A DNA stretch of 64,000 nt, from the NCBI GenBank assembly GCA_015519975.1, contig WIAL01000065.1:1-64000 (forward strand). Reading direction: 5' to 3'. The notes beneath the pieces are model-generated. The model saw only the letters and a list, made by a program, of their open reading frames with translations, had not been told where the DNA came from and made no database searches. Source of the stretch: Hydrogenothermaceae bacterium. Lineage in GTDB: Bacteria; Aquificota; Aquificia; Aquificales; Hydrogenothermaceae. Position 1 is the first letter of the stretch. Each line of letters begins with the position of its first letter. Positions 7,573-16,432 of the stretch are shown here, one piece after another. A program made the position numbers and the translations under genes.

Positions 7573-9186
7573 CTACTCGTAAAATTTAATAAATATATCT
7601 TCAAAACTTTTCGCTTCAGGGAATTTTTTATGCAAATTAGCTGGTGTATCATCTGCAACTTTTTTCCCTCTTTTTAATAAAACCACCCTGTCGCAGAATT
7701 CAGCTTCACTCATATAGTGTGTTGTTATTAAAATTGATATTCCCCATTTTTCCTTTAGCTGATGAAGTAAATTCCAAAGCTGTGCCCTTGCGATAGCATC
7801 AACTCCGCTTGTTGGCTCATCTAAAAATAAAAGTACAGGCTCATGAATAAGTGCTGCAGCAACTGAGAATCTTTGGTTTATTCCAAGTGGAAGTTCAGAA
7901 GGTAGATAATCCATATATTCTTTAAATCTAAGTCCTTCTGCAAGTTTGTTTATTCTTTTTAATGCTTTTACAGCAGGTATTTGATGCATATTTGCAAAGT
8001 AAATTAAATTTTCTCTGACTGTCATATCTTTATATAAAGCAAATTTTTGGCTTACATATCCAATTTTTGATTTTAGCTGTAATCTATCTTTATAACTTTT
8101 TATTTCTTTACCGAGGATTTTAAGTTTTCCTTCATCTATAGGGTATAATCCTAATATTGTTTTTATAAAAGTTGTTTTTCCAGCCCCATTTGGTCCAAGA
8201 AGTCCTACTATTTCTCCTTTTTTTATTATTAAATCTATATGGTCATTTGCTACAAAATTTCCAAATTTTTTGGTAATTCCTTTTGCTTCTAAAACAACAT
8301 CAGGAACTTCAGCTTTGGTTTCTCTTTCTTCTATCTTTATTTCTGGAATATTTCCATATTTTTTTAATGCATTTATGAAAAATACACCTTCAAGATCAGG
8401 GTCAGTATGGGGTACATCTAAAGGTTTTAGAGAATAAGTTTTCCCATTAAATGAAAAACAGCCGTTGCTACACTTTGTTTGTATATATGTATATTCTTTT
8501 ATACTTTCTTTTAGTTGTTTTGCAGTTCCTCTTGCTATGATTTTACCGCTGTCAAACAGTAAAACTTTGTCCATTTTCTCTGCTTCTTGCATGTACCCTG
8601 TACTTATTAAAGCGATAATTTTTTCTTTTCTTCTTATTCCATCAACAATTTCCCAAAGCTGTCTTCTACTGAGCGGGTCAACTCCTGTTGTTGGCTCATC
8701 AAGAATAAGAAGTTTTGGTTTATGAATTAAAGTAGATATTAAAGAAAGTTTTTGCTGCATCCCACCGCTAAGATGTCTTGCTTGCCTATCTTGAAATTCA
8801 TAAAGTCCTGCCATTTTTAAAAGTTTTTCTCTATACTGCCAGTACTTTTTATCTTTTTTTAAGTTTCTAATTGCAGTAAAAAAATCCAAATGTTCTTTTA
8901 CTGTTAAAAGTGGATATAAAACAAGTCCAATTCCTTGAGGCATAAGACCTATATAAGGTTTTACTTTTTCGGCTTCTTTTGGGGAGTGATAGGCATATCC
9001 TTTATAAACTACTTCACCTTCAAATTTTATCACCCCAGCAACAGCATGCATTAAGGAACTTTTCCCTGCCCCATCAGGACCAATAAAGCCTATGATTTCA
9101 CCATCGCTGGCTTCTAATGAAGCTTCTTTTATTCCTATTTTTTTCTTGTATCTGACAGTTATATTTTCTACCTTTAATGTCGGCAT
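7573..9186 (-). CDS. Double ABC ATPase of an ABC-2 exporter (YbhF-like)
   Basis: 537 aa with two nucleotide-binding domains and no membrane segment. Domain 1: Walker A GPDGAGKSS (36-44), signature LSGGMQQKL (139-147), Walker B/D-loop LDEPTTGVDP. Domain 2: GPNGAGKTTF (331-340), a degenerate signature LPLGINQRF (432-440), LDEPTSGVDA. The second signature lacks LSGGQ but matches the LPLGxxQR form of YbhF/RbbA proteins, so it is family-normal. Energises the two half-permeases encoded at 2235-4426. It starts directly after the adaptor stop codon (TAA-ATG). A 61-nt gap separates it from nrdJ. Confidence 0.93.
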   Translation of the reverse strand: MPTLKVENITVRYKKKIGIKEASLEASDGEIIGFIGPDGAGKSSLMHAVAGVIKFEGEVVYKGYAYHSPKEAEKVKPYIGLMPQGIGLVLYPLLTVKEHLDFFTAIRNLKKDKKYWQYREKLLKMAGLYEFQDRQARHLSGGMQQKLSLISTLIHKPKLLILDEPTTGVDPLSRRQLWEIVDGIRRKEKIIALISTGYMQEAEKMDKVLLFDSGKIIARGTAKQLKESIKEYTYIQTKCSNGCFSFNGKTYSLKPLDVPHTDPDLEGVFFINALKKYGNIPEIKIEERETKAEVPDVVLEAKGITKKFGNFVANDHIDLIIKKGEIVGLLGPNGAGKTTFIKTILGLYPIDEGKLKILGKEIKSYKDRLQLKSKIGYVSQKFALYKDMTVRENLIYFANMHQIPAVKALKRINKLAEGLRFKEYMDYLPSELPLGINQRFSVAAALIHEPVLLFLDEPTSGVDAIARAQLWNLLHQLKEKWGISILITTHYMSEAEFCDRVVLLKRGKKVADDTPANLHKKFPEAKSFEDIFIKFYE

Positions 9187-10344
9187 TTATAGTTCCGGTA
9201 ATTCTTTTAAACTTTTTGGAAGTCCTTTTCCATCTATTGAAATTACTCCAATTGCTGGAATACCAAGTTTTAGCAGCGGATTTGGTTTAACAGGTTTTAA
9301 ATGAACTGCATAAACCCTTTGAATTCTATCTTCTTTAACAGCTACTTCTTTTGGTGTAAATTCTGCCCTTTTTGCTATTTTCACAACTTTTGCCGGTATT
9401 GGTTTGTCAGGATAAGAATCTAAGAATATTTCAGCTTTATCTCCTATTTTTATTTTTCCGTTTTCCAGCGTATCAACAAACATCTTTAAGTAAAGGCTGT
9501 TTGGATTAATTGCTGTAAAAACAGGCATTCCAGGAGCTATAACTTCTCCCTCATTTGCTATCTTATCAACTATATAACCATTTAGCGGAGATTTTATTTT
9601 AAGTTCATCTAAAACTACTTCCACTTGCTGTTTTTTTGCTTTTAGTGCAAGCAGTGCTTCATTTAGTGCAGAAATTGTTTTTTCCAGTATTTCTATTTTC
9701 TTTAAAGTTGCTTTTGCTTGATTTAAACTGCTTTTTGCTATTTGAATAGAAGCAGTTATCTGTTTTCTTTTTTCTTGTAAAGCCTTTAATTTATCTTTGT
9801 CTGTTTCATACTTAAGTTTTATTTTTTCAAATTTTTCATAAGGAAATAAATCTTTTTCAGCTAAATTTTTAAATCTTTTAAAATCTTTTTCATCTTGTTT
9901 AACAACTTTCTCAAGGGATTGAATATTTTTCTCAAGCTCTGAAAGAACTGCTTGATTTGCTTCAATTGATGATCTGGCTTTTTTTACATTTTCAGGCAAA
10001 GATTCTTTTAAAATTTTAAGTTCTATTTTTTTTGCTTCTATCTCTTTTTGTTTTGCCTTTATTTCCTGTTTAACAGCATTAAGTTGTGCTTCATACTCTT
10101 TACTTGATATTAAAGCAAGGAGCTGATCTTTTTTTATTCTCTGTGATTCATCTGCATAAAGTTTTTCTATTCTTCCTGCATATTTAGTATTTATATTTAT
10201 TAAATCTCCATCTATTCTTCCAGTTCCTATTATTAAATTTGGAGGTACTTTTTTTGGATTAAGTTTTAAATAAATTAAATAAGAAGAAATTATAAAAAGA
10301 GCTAATAAAAAGAAACCTAAGAAATATTTTTTTAAAATCTGCAT
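9187..10344 (-). CDS. HlyD-family periplasmic adaptor (YbhG-like)
   Basis: 385-aa membrane-fusion protein: a cytoplasmic stub, one helix (about 9-28), a first half-lipoyl strand with NTKYAGRIEKLYADE, a long helical hairpin (about 75-235, Lys/Glu-rich heptads), the second lipoyl half (LNGYIVDKIANEGEVI) and a beta-barrel. Links the inner-membrane ABC exporter with an outer-membrane channel; no TolC is in this operon, but two are encoded elsewhere in the window. First gene of the operon. ATG start with AGGTG upstream, and a strong promoter at 10369-10397. Confidence 0.9.
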   Translation of the reverse strand: MQILKKYFLGFFLLALFIISSYLIYLKLNPKKVPPNLIIGTGRIDGDLININTKYAGRIEKLYADESQRIKKDQLLALISSKEYEAQLNAVKQEIKAKQKEIEAKKIELKILKESLPENVKKARSSIEANQAVLSELEKNIQSLEKVVKQDEKDFKRFKNLAEKDLFPYEKFEKIKLKYETDKDKLKALQEKRKQITASIQIAKSSLNQAKATLKKIEILEKTISALNEALLALKAKKQQVEVVLDELKIKSPLNGYIVDKIANEGEVIAPGMPVFTAINPNSLYLKMFVDTLENGKIKIGDKAEIFLDSYPDKPIPAKVVKIAKRAEFTPKEVAVKEDRIQRVYAVHLKPVKPNPLLKLGIPAIGVISIDGKGLPKSLKELPEL

Positions 10345-10368
10345 TTACTGCACCTATTTTTTCTTTTA

Positions 10369-10397
10369 ATTATAAGTATAAACTTATTCTTTATCAA
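10369..10397 (-). promoter_or_regulatory. Sigma-70-type promoter of the exporter/RNR operon
   Basis: On the minus strand: TTGATA (10397-10392), 17-nt spacer, perfect TATAAT (10374-10369). It starts about 25 nt before the adaptor ATG. The -35 lies inside the last codons of the upstream MscS gene. Likely drives adaptor, ATPase, nrdJ, cobO, both permeases and the MFS gene. Confidence 0.7.
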
Positions 10398-11508
10398 CTT
10401 TATGCTGTTTTATAATCAGCTCATTTTTAAACCATACATCTCTTTGAGGAAATGGAATCTCAATTCCATTTTCCTTAAATGCAAACCATATCTTATAGTT
10501 TAATTCACTTTTTGCTAAAAAAATTGGAATTCTTCTAATATTAATCCAAACAAGCAATTCAAAATTTAATGAGCTATCTCCAAATTCAATAAATCTTGCC
10601 TCAATTGGTTTGTTTTTTATTACAAAATCTGTATTTTGGGCAACTTCTATTAATATGTTTTTAACCTTTTCTACATCTGAACCATAAGAAACGCCAACAG
10701 GGATATGTATTCTGATTACAGGATCTATATATGACCAATTTATAAGCTGATTTCCTATTAGCTGAGAATTTGGGATAATAATATCTATGTTATCAAGCGT
10801 CCTTATAGTAGATGTTCTAACTCCAATGTCAACAACTTTCCCAAACTTATCCCCAATTGTAATCCAGTCTCCTCTTTTAATGGTTCTTCCAATTAATATA
10901 ATAAATCCACTTATAAAATTGTTAACAATATCTTGAATACCAAATCCAATTCCAATACCAAGTGCCCCTGCAATAGGAAGTAAAATTTTCCATGTAATTC
11001 CCATATTTGATAATGCTATAAAAAAGATAAAAATAAGGGCAGTATGATAAACCAAAATATCAATTGTAGAAGCAACTTCTTCTTTTTTTGATTTAAACTT
11101 GATATAGGCTTCAATAATCCTTCTTATTATTTTTGTTATTAAAAGCAAAATATAAAAGGTTAAAATGCCTTTAATTAAAGAATAAATACTTATTTTTATA
11201 GATTCTGTTTCTATTATGTTAATTTTTAAAATTGATATGATATATTTTTGGATATATATATCTATGTACGGAAAATGGATAAATACATTTAAAATTACTA
11301 GCACCAATAATATATTTAATAACCTATTTAGATTTAAAATTATTCCTTTAAAAGCTTCTTTATCTAAGTCAAATCTCTCCTGAAACTTTTTTAACTTGGT
11401 AAAGAAATATTTTTTTAATATAAAATAAATAATAAGTGAGGTTGCTAAGATAGATATTGGATATAGAAACGGTACTATAAAATCAAAATCTTTTAGGAAA
11501 TTTCCCAT
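10384..11508 (-). CDS. MscS-family mechanosensitive channel
   Basis: 374 aa with several N-terminal helices, then the pore-lining helix region GALGIGIGFGIQDIVNNFISG and the beta domain (RGDWITIGDKFGKVVDIGVR, then TIRTLDNIDIIIPNS), the core signature of small-conductance channels. Opens under membrane tension to release solutes during hypo-osmotic shock. Longer at the N-terminus than E. coli MscS, as in YbdG/YnaI-type relatives. ATG with GAGGG upstream. It follows the MarC gene by 10 nt and is probably cotranscribed with it. Confidence 0.9.
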   Translation of the reverse strand: MGNFLKDFDFIVPFLYPISILATSLIIYFILKKYFFTKLKKFQERFDLDKEAFKGIILNLNRLLNILLVLVILNVFIHFPYIDIYIQKYIISILKINIIETESIKISIYSLIKGILTFYILLLITKIIRRIIEAYIKFKSKKEEVASTIDILVYHTALIFIFFIALSNMGITWKILLPIAGALGIGIGFGIQDIVNNFISGFIILIGRTIKRGDWITIGDKFGKVVDIGVRTSTIRTLDNIDIIIPNSQLIGNQLINWSYIDPVIRIHIPVGVSYGSDVEKVKNILIEVAQNTDFVIKNKPIEARFIEFGDSSLNFELLVWINIRRIPIFLAKSELNYKIWFAFKENGIEIPFPQRDVWFKNELIIKQHKVDKE

Positions 11509-11518
11509 TTCACCCTCT

Positions 11519-12163
11519 TCAATACATATTCCATAATGTTTTTACACCAGAAACTATAAACTGGGAAGCAATAGCTCCTACTATAAGTCCCATTATTCTT
11601 GTGGTTATTTTTACACCTGTAACACCTAAAAACCTGTCAAGTAAAACTGCATTTTTTAACACTATAAATACCACTTCCATTGAAACAAAAATAGCCAAAA
11701 CTAAAAGAATTAAATCAATCAAGCTATGAGCAGAAGACTTAAAAATAACGATAGTAGTAAATGTTCCCGGACCAAAAAGTATTGGTATCCCAAGAGGTAT
11801 TATTGAAATATCATCTTTTTCCTTAGCTTCCTCATGTTCTTCTGGTGTGTGACTGCTTGATTCAAAAATCTCACCTTTTATCATACTAATAGCAAGAAGT
11901 AAAAGTATAATACCGCCTATTACTTTTATAGAGTGTATATTAATATCAAAAAGTTTAAACATTAAATCTCCTAAAAAAACTGCCAGCAGTGAGGCAATTA
12001 AAACTGTAAGTGTAGTTTTTTTGCTTATAGATGTTAGCTCTTGATTTGAAATAGGAGGTGTTAGCAAACTTACCATAATAGCAGCTGCAGCAATGGGATT
12101 TAAAATTGTAATCAGCCCAACTGTGAACTGGAGAAATGTCCTTAGATGATCAAAAAATTCCAT
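11519..12163 (-). CDS. MarC-family integral membrane protein (UPF0056)
   Basis: 214 aa, six predicted helices. The family hallmark LNPIAAAAI in helix 1 and the repeat-like LGIPILFGPGTFTTIVIF in the second half are present. A charged, cytoplasmic-looking loop (about 105-130, Glu/His-rich) joins the halves. The family's transport function is unestablished; the name MarC comes from proximity to mar genes, not from a proven drug role. ATG with an AGAGGGA site; TATACT at 12183-12178 on the minus strand may be its -10. Paired with MscS, suggesting envelope/osmotic physiology. Confidence 0.85.
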   Translation of the reverse strand: MEFFDHLRTFLQFTVGLITILNPIAAAAIMVSLLTPPISNQELTSISKKTTLTVLIASLLAVFLGDLMFKLFDINIHSIKVIGGIILLLLAISMIKGEIFESSSHTPEEHEEAKEKDDISIIPLGIPILFGPGTFTTIVIFKSSAHSLIDLILLVLAIFVSMEVVFIVLKNAVLLDRFLGVTGVKITTRIMGLIVGAIASQFIVSGVKTLWNMY

Positions 12164-12219
12164 TAATCCCTCTTTTTAGTATAATTTTTTATAAATTTTA
12201 TAACAGTTTAGGAGAGAAA

Positions 12220-12681
12220 ATGAAACTACAAAATCTAATCTATAATAAACTTGGAAATAGTTTTTCAGTTATGCTTTCAAATCCTGAAATTCAGATAATG
12301 GAAAAAGTAAATTCTCCTATTTATTTTGAAGGAAAGCAGTTTTATTATGAGATAGATGGAATATCTACAATGCATTTTGATAAATCTGTTTTACAGATAT
12401 TTTTAAAGCTTTACTCTCCAGAGTTTGAACACGACCTTTTTATTAAATTCTTGGAAAATGGAGAAGTTTTCTTAGAGGCAAAAGAAGAGTTTTTAGGAAA
12501 GTTTGAAAATGGAATATATACTTTCAAGCTTATTGAAGAAGAACCTTTAATAGTATTTAAGCTTTCTGCTGTAAATCCTGAATATTTTTCATTTGAAAAA
12601 GAAGATAAGTATCGGTTAAAAATAAAAGAAGAACACCTTATAAAAGGTGCCCTTGAGGTTTTATACTACATTTATAAATAA
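12220..12681 (+). CDS. Hypothetical protein (153 aa)
   Basis: Not recognised. 153 aa, acidic, no signal peptide or membrane helix; alternating hydrophobic/charged segments suggest a mainly beta fold, with Phe/Tyr-rich stretches (FYYEIDG, YYIYK at the end). I use the ATG at 12220, which has AGGAGA 5 nt upstream, over a longer frame from 12136 that would run back into the MarC gene. TATAAT at 12180-12185 may be its -10. A hairpin (CACCTT at 12634, AAGGTG at 12644) lies within its 3' end. Its stop overlaps the feoB stop convergently by 21 nt. Confidence 0.6.
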   Translation: MKLQNLIYNKLGNSFSVMLSNPEIQIMEKVNSPIYFEGKQFYYEIDGISTMHFDKSVLQIFLKLYSPEFEHDLFIKFLENGEVFLEAKEEFLGKFENGIYTFKLIEEEPLIVFKLSAVNPEYFSFEKEDKYRLKIKEEHLIKGALEVLYYIYK

Positions 12682-14766
12682 ACTGCCAACGTGGTAAACA
12701 ATGAAAGCTACTATCCACGCAACTGCAAAGCTGTAAGCAAGGAAAAGAGCTGCATATTTTTTATTTAGCTCCTGCGCCATAACTGCAAAAGTTGCAAGAC
12801 AGGAGTTATATATTAGTATAAGGATCATAAAAGACAGCGCAGATAAAGGCGTAAAGTTTTGCTTTATAACCTGTCTTAAAGACTGGTTTTCATCTTCTGC
12901 TATTTCAAAAGCAGAAATTCCTGGTTTTACAGCATCTATGATTGACATATAAACTGCTGTAAAAAATCCTTTTATTTGATTTATAAACTCTTCTTTTATA
13001 TTTATTCTTTCCTCTTTTTCTTCCATTTCAGCAGAGTACATTGTGCCGAGAGCACTAATTGCAGTTTCTCTTGCCAAAAATGCAGGAATTAAAGATGTAG
13101 TTGCTCTCCAGTCGTCTATGCCAACTGGCTCAAGTATAGGAGTTAAAGTTTTTCCAATTTTTGCCACATAACTTTCAGATATATTTTTTGCTGAAGGAGG
13201 TAAATTCATAAGTATCCAAATTACTATGGAAACAGCAAATATAACTGTACCGGCCTTTTTAATAAAATCTTTAACATGAATCCAAGATATGATAAGCAAA
13301 GATTTAATTGGAGGAATTCTATACGGAGGAAGCTCTAAAGCAAAATGTATAACTTCCCCTTTAAATTTAGTGAGCTTTAATATAATAGCCGTAATTACAG
13401 CAATAACTATACCAAGAAGATAAAAAGAAAGTATCACAAGGGCAGGATTATCGAAAAATATAACCGTAAAGAATGCAAAAACAACAAGCCTTGCAGGACA
13501 GGTCATAAAAGGAATCATCATAATTACTATGAATTTATCTCTCGGATTTTCTATAGCCCTTGTTGACATAATAGCAGGTACGTTACAGCCAAAACCAAGT
13601 ATTAACGGAATCAGCATATTTCCGTGAAGACCTATTTTTTCCATAAACCTGTCCATTAAAACGGCAATCCTTGGAAGATATCCAGACATTTCTAAAAAAC
13701 TTATAAGGAAAAATAATGTCCCAATTAAAGGAACGAAAGTTAAAACAAAACCAACACCGCCTATAACCGCTTCACTCCAGAACCTGTTTACAATATCAGG
13801 CAGTCCAAGTGATTCAAACAATGATAAAAATAAAGGAGAGACAAAATCATTTAAAAATCCATCTATCCAGTCAACATAAGGAGCTGAAAAATCAACAGCT
13901 ATCTTAAATACAGAGTACATTATCCAGATAAAAATTAATATGCCAAGTACAGGGTGAAGCAAAATATTATCAAGGCTTTCTGTTATATCTTTTCTTTTTT
14001 CTTTTTTCTTCTTAACTACATCTTTGGCAATACCGTGAGCATAACCAAATCTTTCATTTTTTATAATTTCTTCTACAGGTTCTCCAAAGTATTTTTCAAG
14101 TTTTTTTCGAAGCTTAAATAATGTTTCTTCAGGTATATGTGGATTTTTTTGCTTCCCAAGTAGTATATCTATAAGATAATGCTTATCTACCTCTGAATTA
14201 ATGAAGTTTTTTATTTCTTTTAAAGCTTCTTCAACTTCAAGATTGTACTTAAGCTCATAAGGTTTTTTTCTTTCTTCGTATACTTTAACAATAGCTTTTA
14301 ATATTTCATCAACGCCTTTTTTTTCTTTCCCTACTGTTTTTACAACTTCAACATTAAGCAGGTTTGCAAGTTTTTTATCATCTATTTCAATACCTTTTTT
14401 TTCTGCTTCATCTATCATATTCAAAACAAAAACTGTAGGTTTACCAAACTCTAAAAGTTCAACACCAAGAAGCATATTTTTTTCAAAATTTTGAGAATCT
14501 ATAACATCAACAATTACGTCAACATTCCCATTTTCAATAAAATCAACAGCTACTTTTTCAGCATCAGATAAAGGTTCTAATGTATAAATCCCTGGAAGGT
14601 CAACAAAATGTATCTCATAATCTCCGTATTTTATATTGGCTTCTTTTTTTTCTACGGTAACTCCTGCCCAGTTCCCAACTTTAAGGTTTGTTCCGGCAAT
14701 TGCATTTAAAATAGTGGTTTTCCCAACATTTGGATTACCAATAAAAGCAACAGTTATCTTTTTCAT
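12661..14766 (-). CDS. feoB: Ferrous iron transport protein B
   Basis: 701 aa: N-terminal GTPase domain with G1 GNPNVGKTT (10-18), G3 DLPG (56-59) and G4 NMID (116-119), a helical GDI-like domain to ~255, then a membrane domain with two gate-like repeats (LILGFGCNVPAIMSTRAIENP, around the Cys of GFGCNVP) and the later FLARETAISALGTMYS. Imports Fe2+ across the inner membrane. It overlaps feoA by 4 nt (ATGA). No feoC follows. The 3' end overlaps the unknown 153-aa gene by 21 nt. Confidence 0.96.
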   Translation of the reverse strand: MKKITVAFIGNPNVGKTTILNAIAGTNLKVGNWAGVTVEKKEANIKYGDYEIHFVDLPGIYTLEPLSDAEKVAVDFIENGNVDVIVDVIDSQNFEKNMLLGVELLEFGKPTVFVLNMIDEAEKKGIEIDDKKLANLLNVEVVKTVGKEKKGVDEILKAIVKVYEERKKPYELKYNLEVEEALKEIKNFINSEVDKHYLIDILLGKQKNPHIPEETLFKLRKKLEKYFGEPVEEIIKNERFGYAHGIAKDVVKKKKEKRKDITESLDNILLHPVLGILIFIWIMYSVFKIAVDFSAPYVDWIDGFLNDFVSPLFLSLFESLGLPDIVNRFWSEAVIGGVGFVLTFVPLIGTLFFLISFLEMSGYLPRIAVLMDRFMEKIGLHGNMLIPLILGFGCNVPAIMSTRAIENPRDKFIVIMMIPFMTCPARLVVFAFFTVIFFDNPALVILSFYLLGIVIAVITAIILKLTKFKGEVIHFALELPPYRIPPIKSLLIISWIHVKDFIKKAGTVIFAVSIVIWILMNLPPSAKNISESYVAKIGKTLTPILEPVGIDDWRATTSLIPAFLARETAISALGTMYSAEMEEKEERINIKEEFINQIKGFFTAVYMSIIDAVKPGISAFEIAEDENQSLRQVIKQNFTPLSALSFMILILIYNSCLATFAVMAQELNKKYAALFLAYSFAVAWIVAFIVYHVGSLFINVV

Positions 14767-14981
14767 TTTTCGACCTCTATTTTTTCAGCAAGGGATTTAT
14801 CTAAAGCTATTTTCCTTCCCTCTAATGAAACAACTATATTCCTACCTAAAATTTTTTCTACTTTCAGCCTTTCTCCCTTTTTTAATCCCATTGCTTCTAC
14901 TCTTTTTAGGAATGTATTTGATTTATCAGTTAAGTTTTTTACAACTGCTTCCTCTTTCTCTTTTAGGTCTATTAGTCTCAT
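14763..14981 (-). CDS. feoA: Ferrous iron transport protein A
   Basis: 72-aa SH3-like domain protein that partners the FeoB GTPase domain. Typical features: LKEKEEAVVKNL start, the RVEAMGLKKGERLKVEK centre and RNIVVSLEGRKIALDKSLAEKI end. ATG with GAGGCG upstream. It is the first gene of feoAB; the leader contains a perfect 8+8 palindrome that probably binds the iron-responsive regulator. Confidence 0.92.
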   Translation of the reverse strand: MRLIDLKEKEEAVVKNLTDKSNTFLKRVEAMGLKKGERLKVEKILGRNIVVSLEGRKIALDKSLAEKIEVEK

Positions 14982-14994
14982 TTACGCCTCGTTT

Positions 14995-15033
14995 TTGAGA
15001 TTTAATCTCAATTTAAATTATAAAAATATTATA
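14995..15033 (-). promoter_or_regulatory. feoAB promoter with palindromic operator
   Basis: Minus strand: two overlapping -10 candidates TATAAT (15033-15028 and 15022-15017), no convincing -35, then the palindrome TTGAGATTTAATCTCAA (14995-15011, 8-bp arms around one base) where transcription should start, 14 nt before the feoA ATG. The position suits a repressor. The sequence is not a classical Fur box (GATAATGATAATCATTATC), so a Fur/DtxR-type regulator with a divergent site is inference. Confidence 0.55.
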
Positions 15034-15062
15034 AGACTTTTAAGTATAAAATTCATGACAAA

Positions 15063-15806
15063 TCACAGATTAGATATAACAATATACGTACCTACGCAAA
15101 TTATGCTTACTGCAACTATCTTTTTAAAGGTTTTAGGTTTGACTTTTTTAGTTAAGTAATTACCGATAATCACTGCAGGTATTAAACCTAAAGTAGCAAA
15201 CAAAATAAACTTTAGGTCATAGAACTGCCTTGTTTTTTCATCAATGTAATAATAAATTCCACGGAAAATCAAAATAATTAAAAACAGTATCGATATATAA
15301 AATTTATAAACCCTTTTACTTACAAAAAGCTGATTAAAATAAAGGGCATAAATGCTTCCGGCACCGCCAACAAGACCGGAAAATATACCTCCAGTAATGC
15401 CGGTTATGATTTCATTTAACTTAGTTCTTTTTATCCTTAGATTTCTTAAGTTCCCAGTTTGTACTAAGAGATCATATACACCTGTTATTGCTACAACAGT
15501 TCCAAATACAAGTTTTATATGCTGTGCATCTGAAATACCTAAAAGGTAAGAGCCTATAAAAACACCCACTATAGAGGCTATTGTTATAAGGTAAATCCTT
15601 TTTAGGGAAAACTTTTTCAGTCTGTTTTTATAAATAATGTAAGAAACCCCAAACATATTTGTAACTGTAAGTGAAACAATAACAGTTTTTATATTTATGA
15701 AAAACAGTAAAATAGCAGGAATTATAATTCCAGAACCTATTCCCAAAAACCCTTGAACGAACCAACCTATAAATGAAGCTAAAAATATAATTAAATCCAA
15801 AAGCAT
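15063..15806 (-). CDS. TauE/SafE (TSUP) family membrane permease
   Basis: 247 aa, about eight helices in two related halves: WFVQGFLGIGSGIIIPAIL at 16-34 and GITGGIFSGLVGGAGSIYAL near 135-155, the repeated GxxxGxxG(S/G) helix-start motif of TSUP proteins. Relatives export sulfite or sulfolactate or carry organosulfur anions; substrate unknown, though a sulfur oxyanion would suit the sulfite-oxidase-like gene nearby. Only 38 nt separate it from the divergent NYN gene, with back-to-back -10-like elements. No clear Shine-Dalgarno. Confidence 0.85.
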   Translation of the reverse strand: MLLDLIIFLASFIGWFVQGFLGIGSGIIIPAILLFFINIKTVIVSLTVTNMFGVSYIIYKNRLKKFSLKRIYLITIASIVGVFIGSYLLGISDAQHIKLVFGTVVAITGVYDLLVQTGNLRNLRIKRTKLNEIITGITGGIFSGLVGGAGSIYALYFNQLFVSKRVYKFYISILFLIILIFRGIYYYIDEKTRQFYDLKFILFATLGLIPAVIIGNYLTKKVKPKTFKKIVAVSIICVGTYIVISNL

Positions 15807-15844
15807 ATTAAAATATTACTATACTTTAACTAAAAGGAGTTTAT

Positions 15845-16369
15845 ATGCACAGAAATATTTATAAAAATCAAAGAGTAGCTGTATTTTTAGATGTGCAGAA
15901 CCTTTACTATTCTGCCAGAGATGTTTTTAACAGAAAAGTAGATTTTGAAAAAGTGCTTTTTAAAATACTAAATGGAAGACAATTAATCAGGGCACTGGCT
16001 TATATTATAAGGCTTCAAGGTGTAGACCAAAAAGGATTTATAAGCTCTTTAAAACATATTGGGTATGAAATAAAAGAAAAAGAACCTAAGATATATAAAA
16101 GACTTGATGAAGAAGGCAACCTTATAACAACAATAAAAGCAGACTGGGATATGGGAATAGCTATGGATGCAATATCTATAGCTGAAAAAATAGATGTTGC
16201 TGTTTTAACAACAGGAGATGGGGATTTTGCAGACCTTGTTAAGTATCTTCATACAAAGGGTGTAAAGGTTGAGATAGCAGCTTTCAAACAAACAACTGCA
16301 AAAGAGCTTATAGAAGTTTGTGATGAGTTTATAGACCTTACGCATTTTGGAGAAGAAATATTTCTTTAA
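15845..16369 (+). CDS. NYN-domain (LabA/DUF88-like) putative ribonuclease
   Basis: 174-aa PIN-fold protein. Conserved acidic positions are in place: FLDVQN (Asp16, Asn19), DWDMGIAMD and LTTGDGDFADLV, which form the Mg2+ site of NYN nucleases. Family members such as LabA and MARF1/VPA0982 homologues act on RNA or in regulation; the target here is unknown. ATG with AAAGGAG 6 nt upstream. TATACT at 15820-15825 is a plausible -10. GrpE follows after 63 nt with its own promoter. Confidence 0.82.
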   Translation: MHRNIYKNQRVAVFLDVQNLYYSARDVFNRKVDFEKVLFKILNGRQLIRALAYIIRLQGVDQKGFISSLKHIGYEIKEKEPKIYKRLDEEGNLITTIKADWDMGIAMDAISIAEKIDVAVLTTGDGDFADLVKYLHTKGVKVEIAAFKQTTAKELIEVCDEFIDLTHFGEEIFL

Positions 16370-16398
16370 TTGAAAATAGCTTAAATTTTGCATATATT
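16370..16398 (+). promoter_or_regulatory. Promoter of grpE-dnaJ
   Basis: TTGAAA (16370-16375), 17-nt spacer, TATATT (16393-16398), about 35 nt before the grpE ATG. A housekeeping-type promoter; no CIRCE-like inverted repeat is visible in the gap. Confidence 0.55.
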
Positions 16399-16432
16399 TT
16401 TATAAAAAAATATTAGGAGGAAATACTAAAAA

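Noticed and set aside
12634-12649. CACCTT-ATAA-AAGGTG hairpin as terminator
   Set aside because: It lies within the coding sequence of the 153-aa gene and lacks a T run on either strand.
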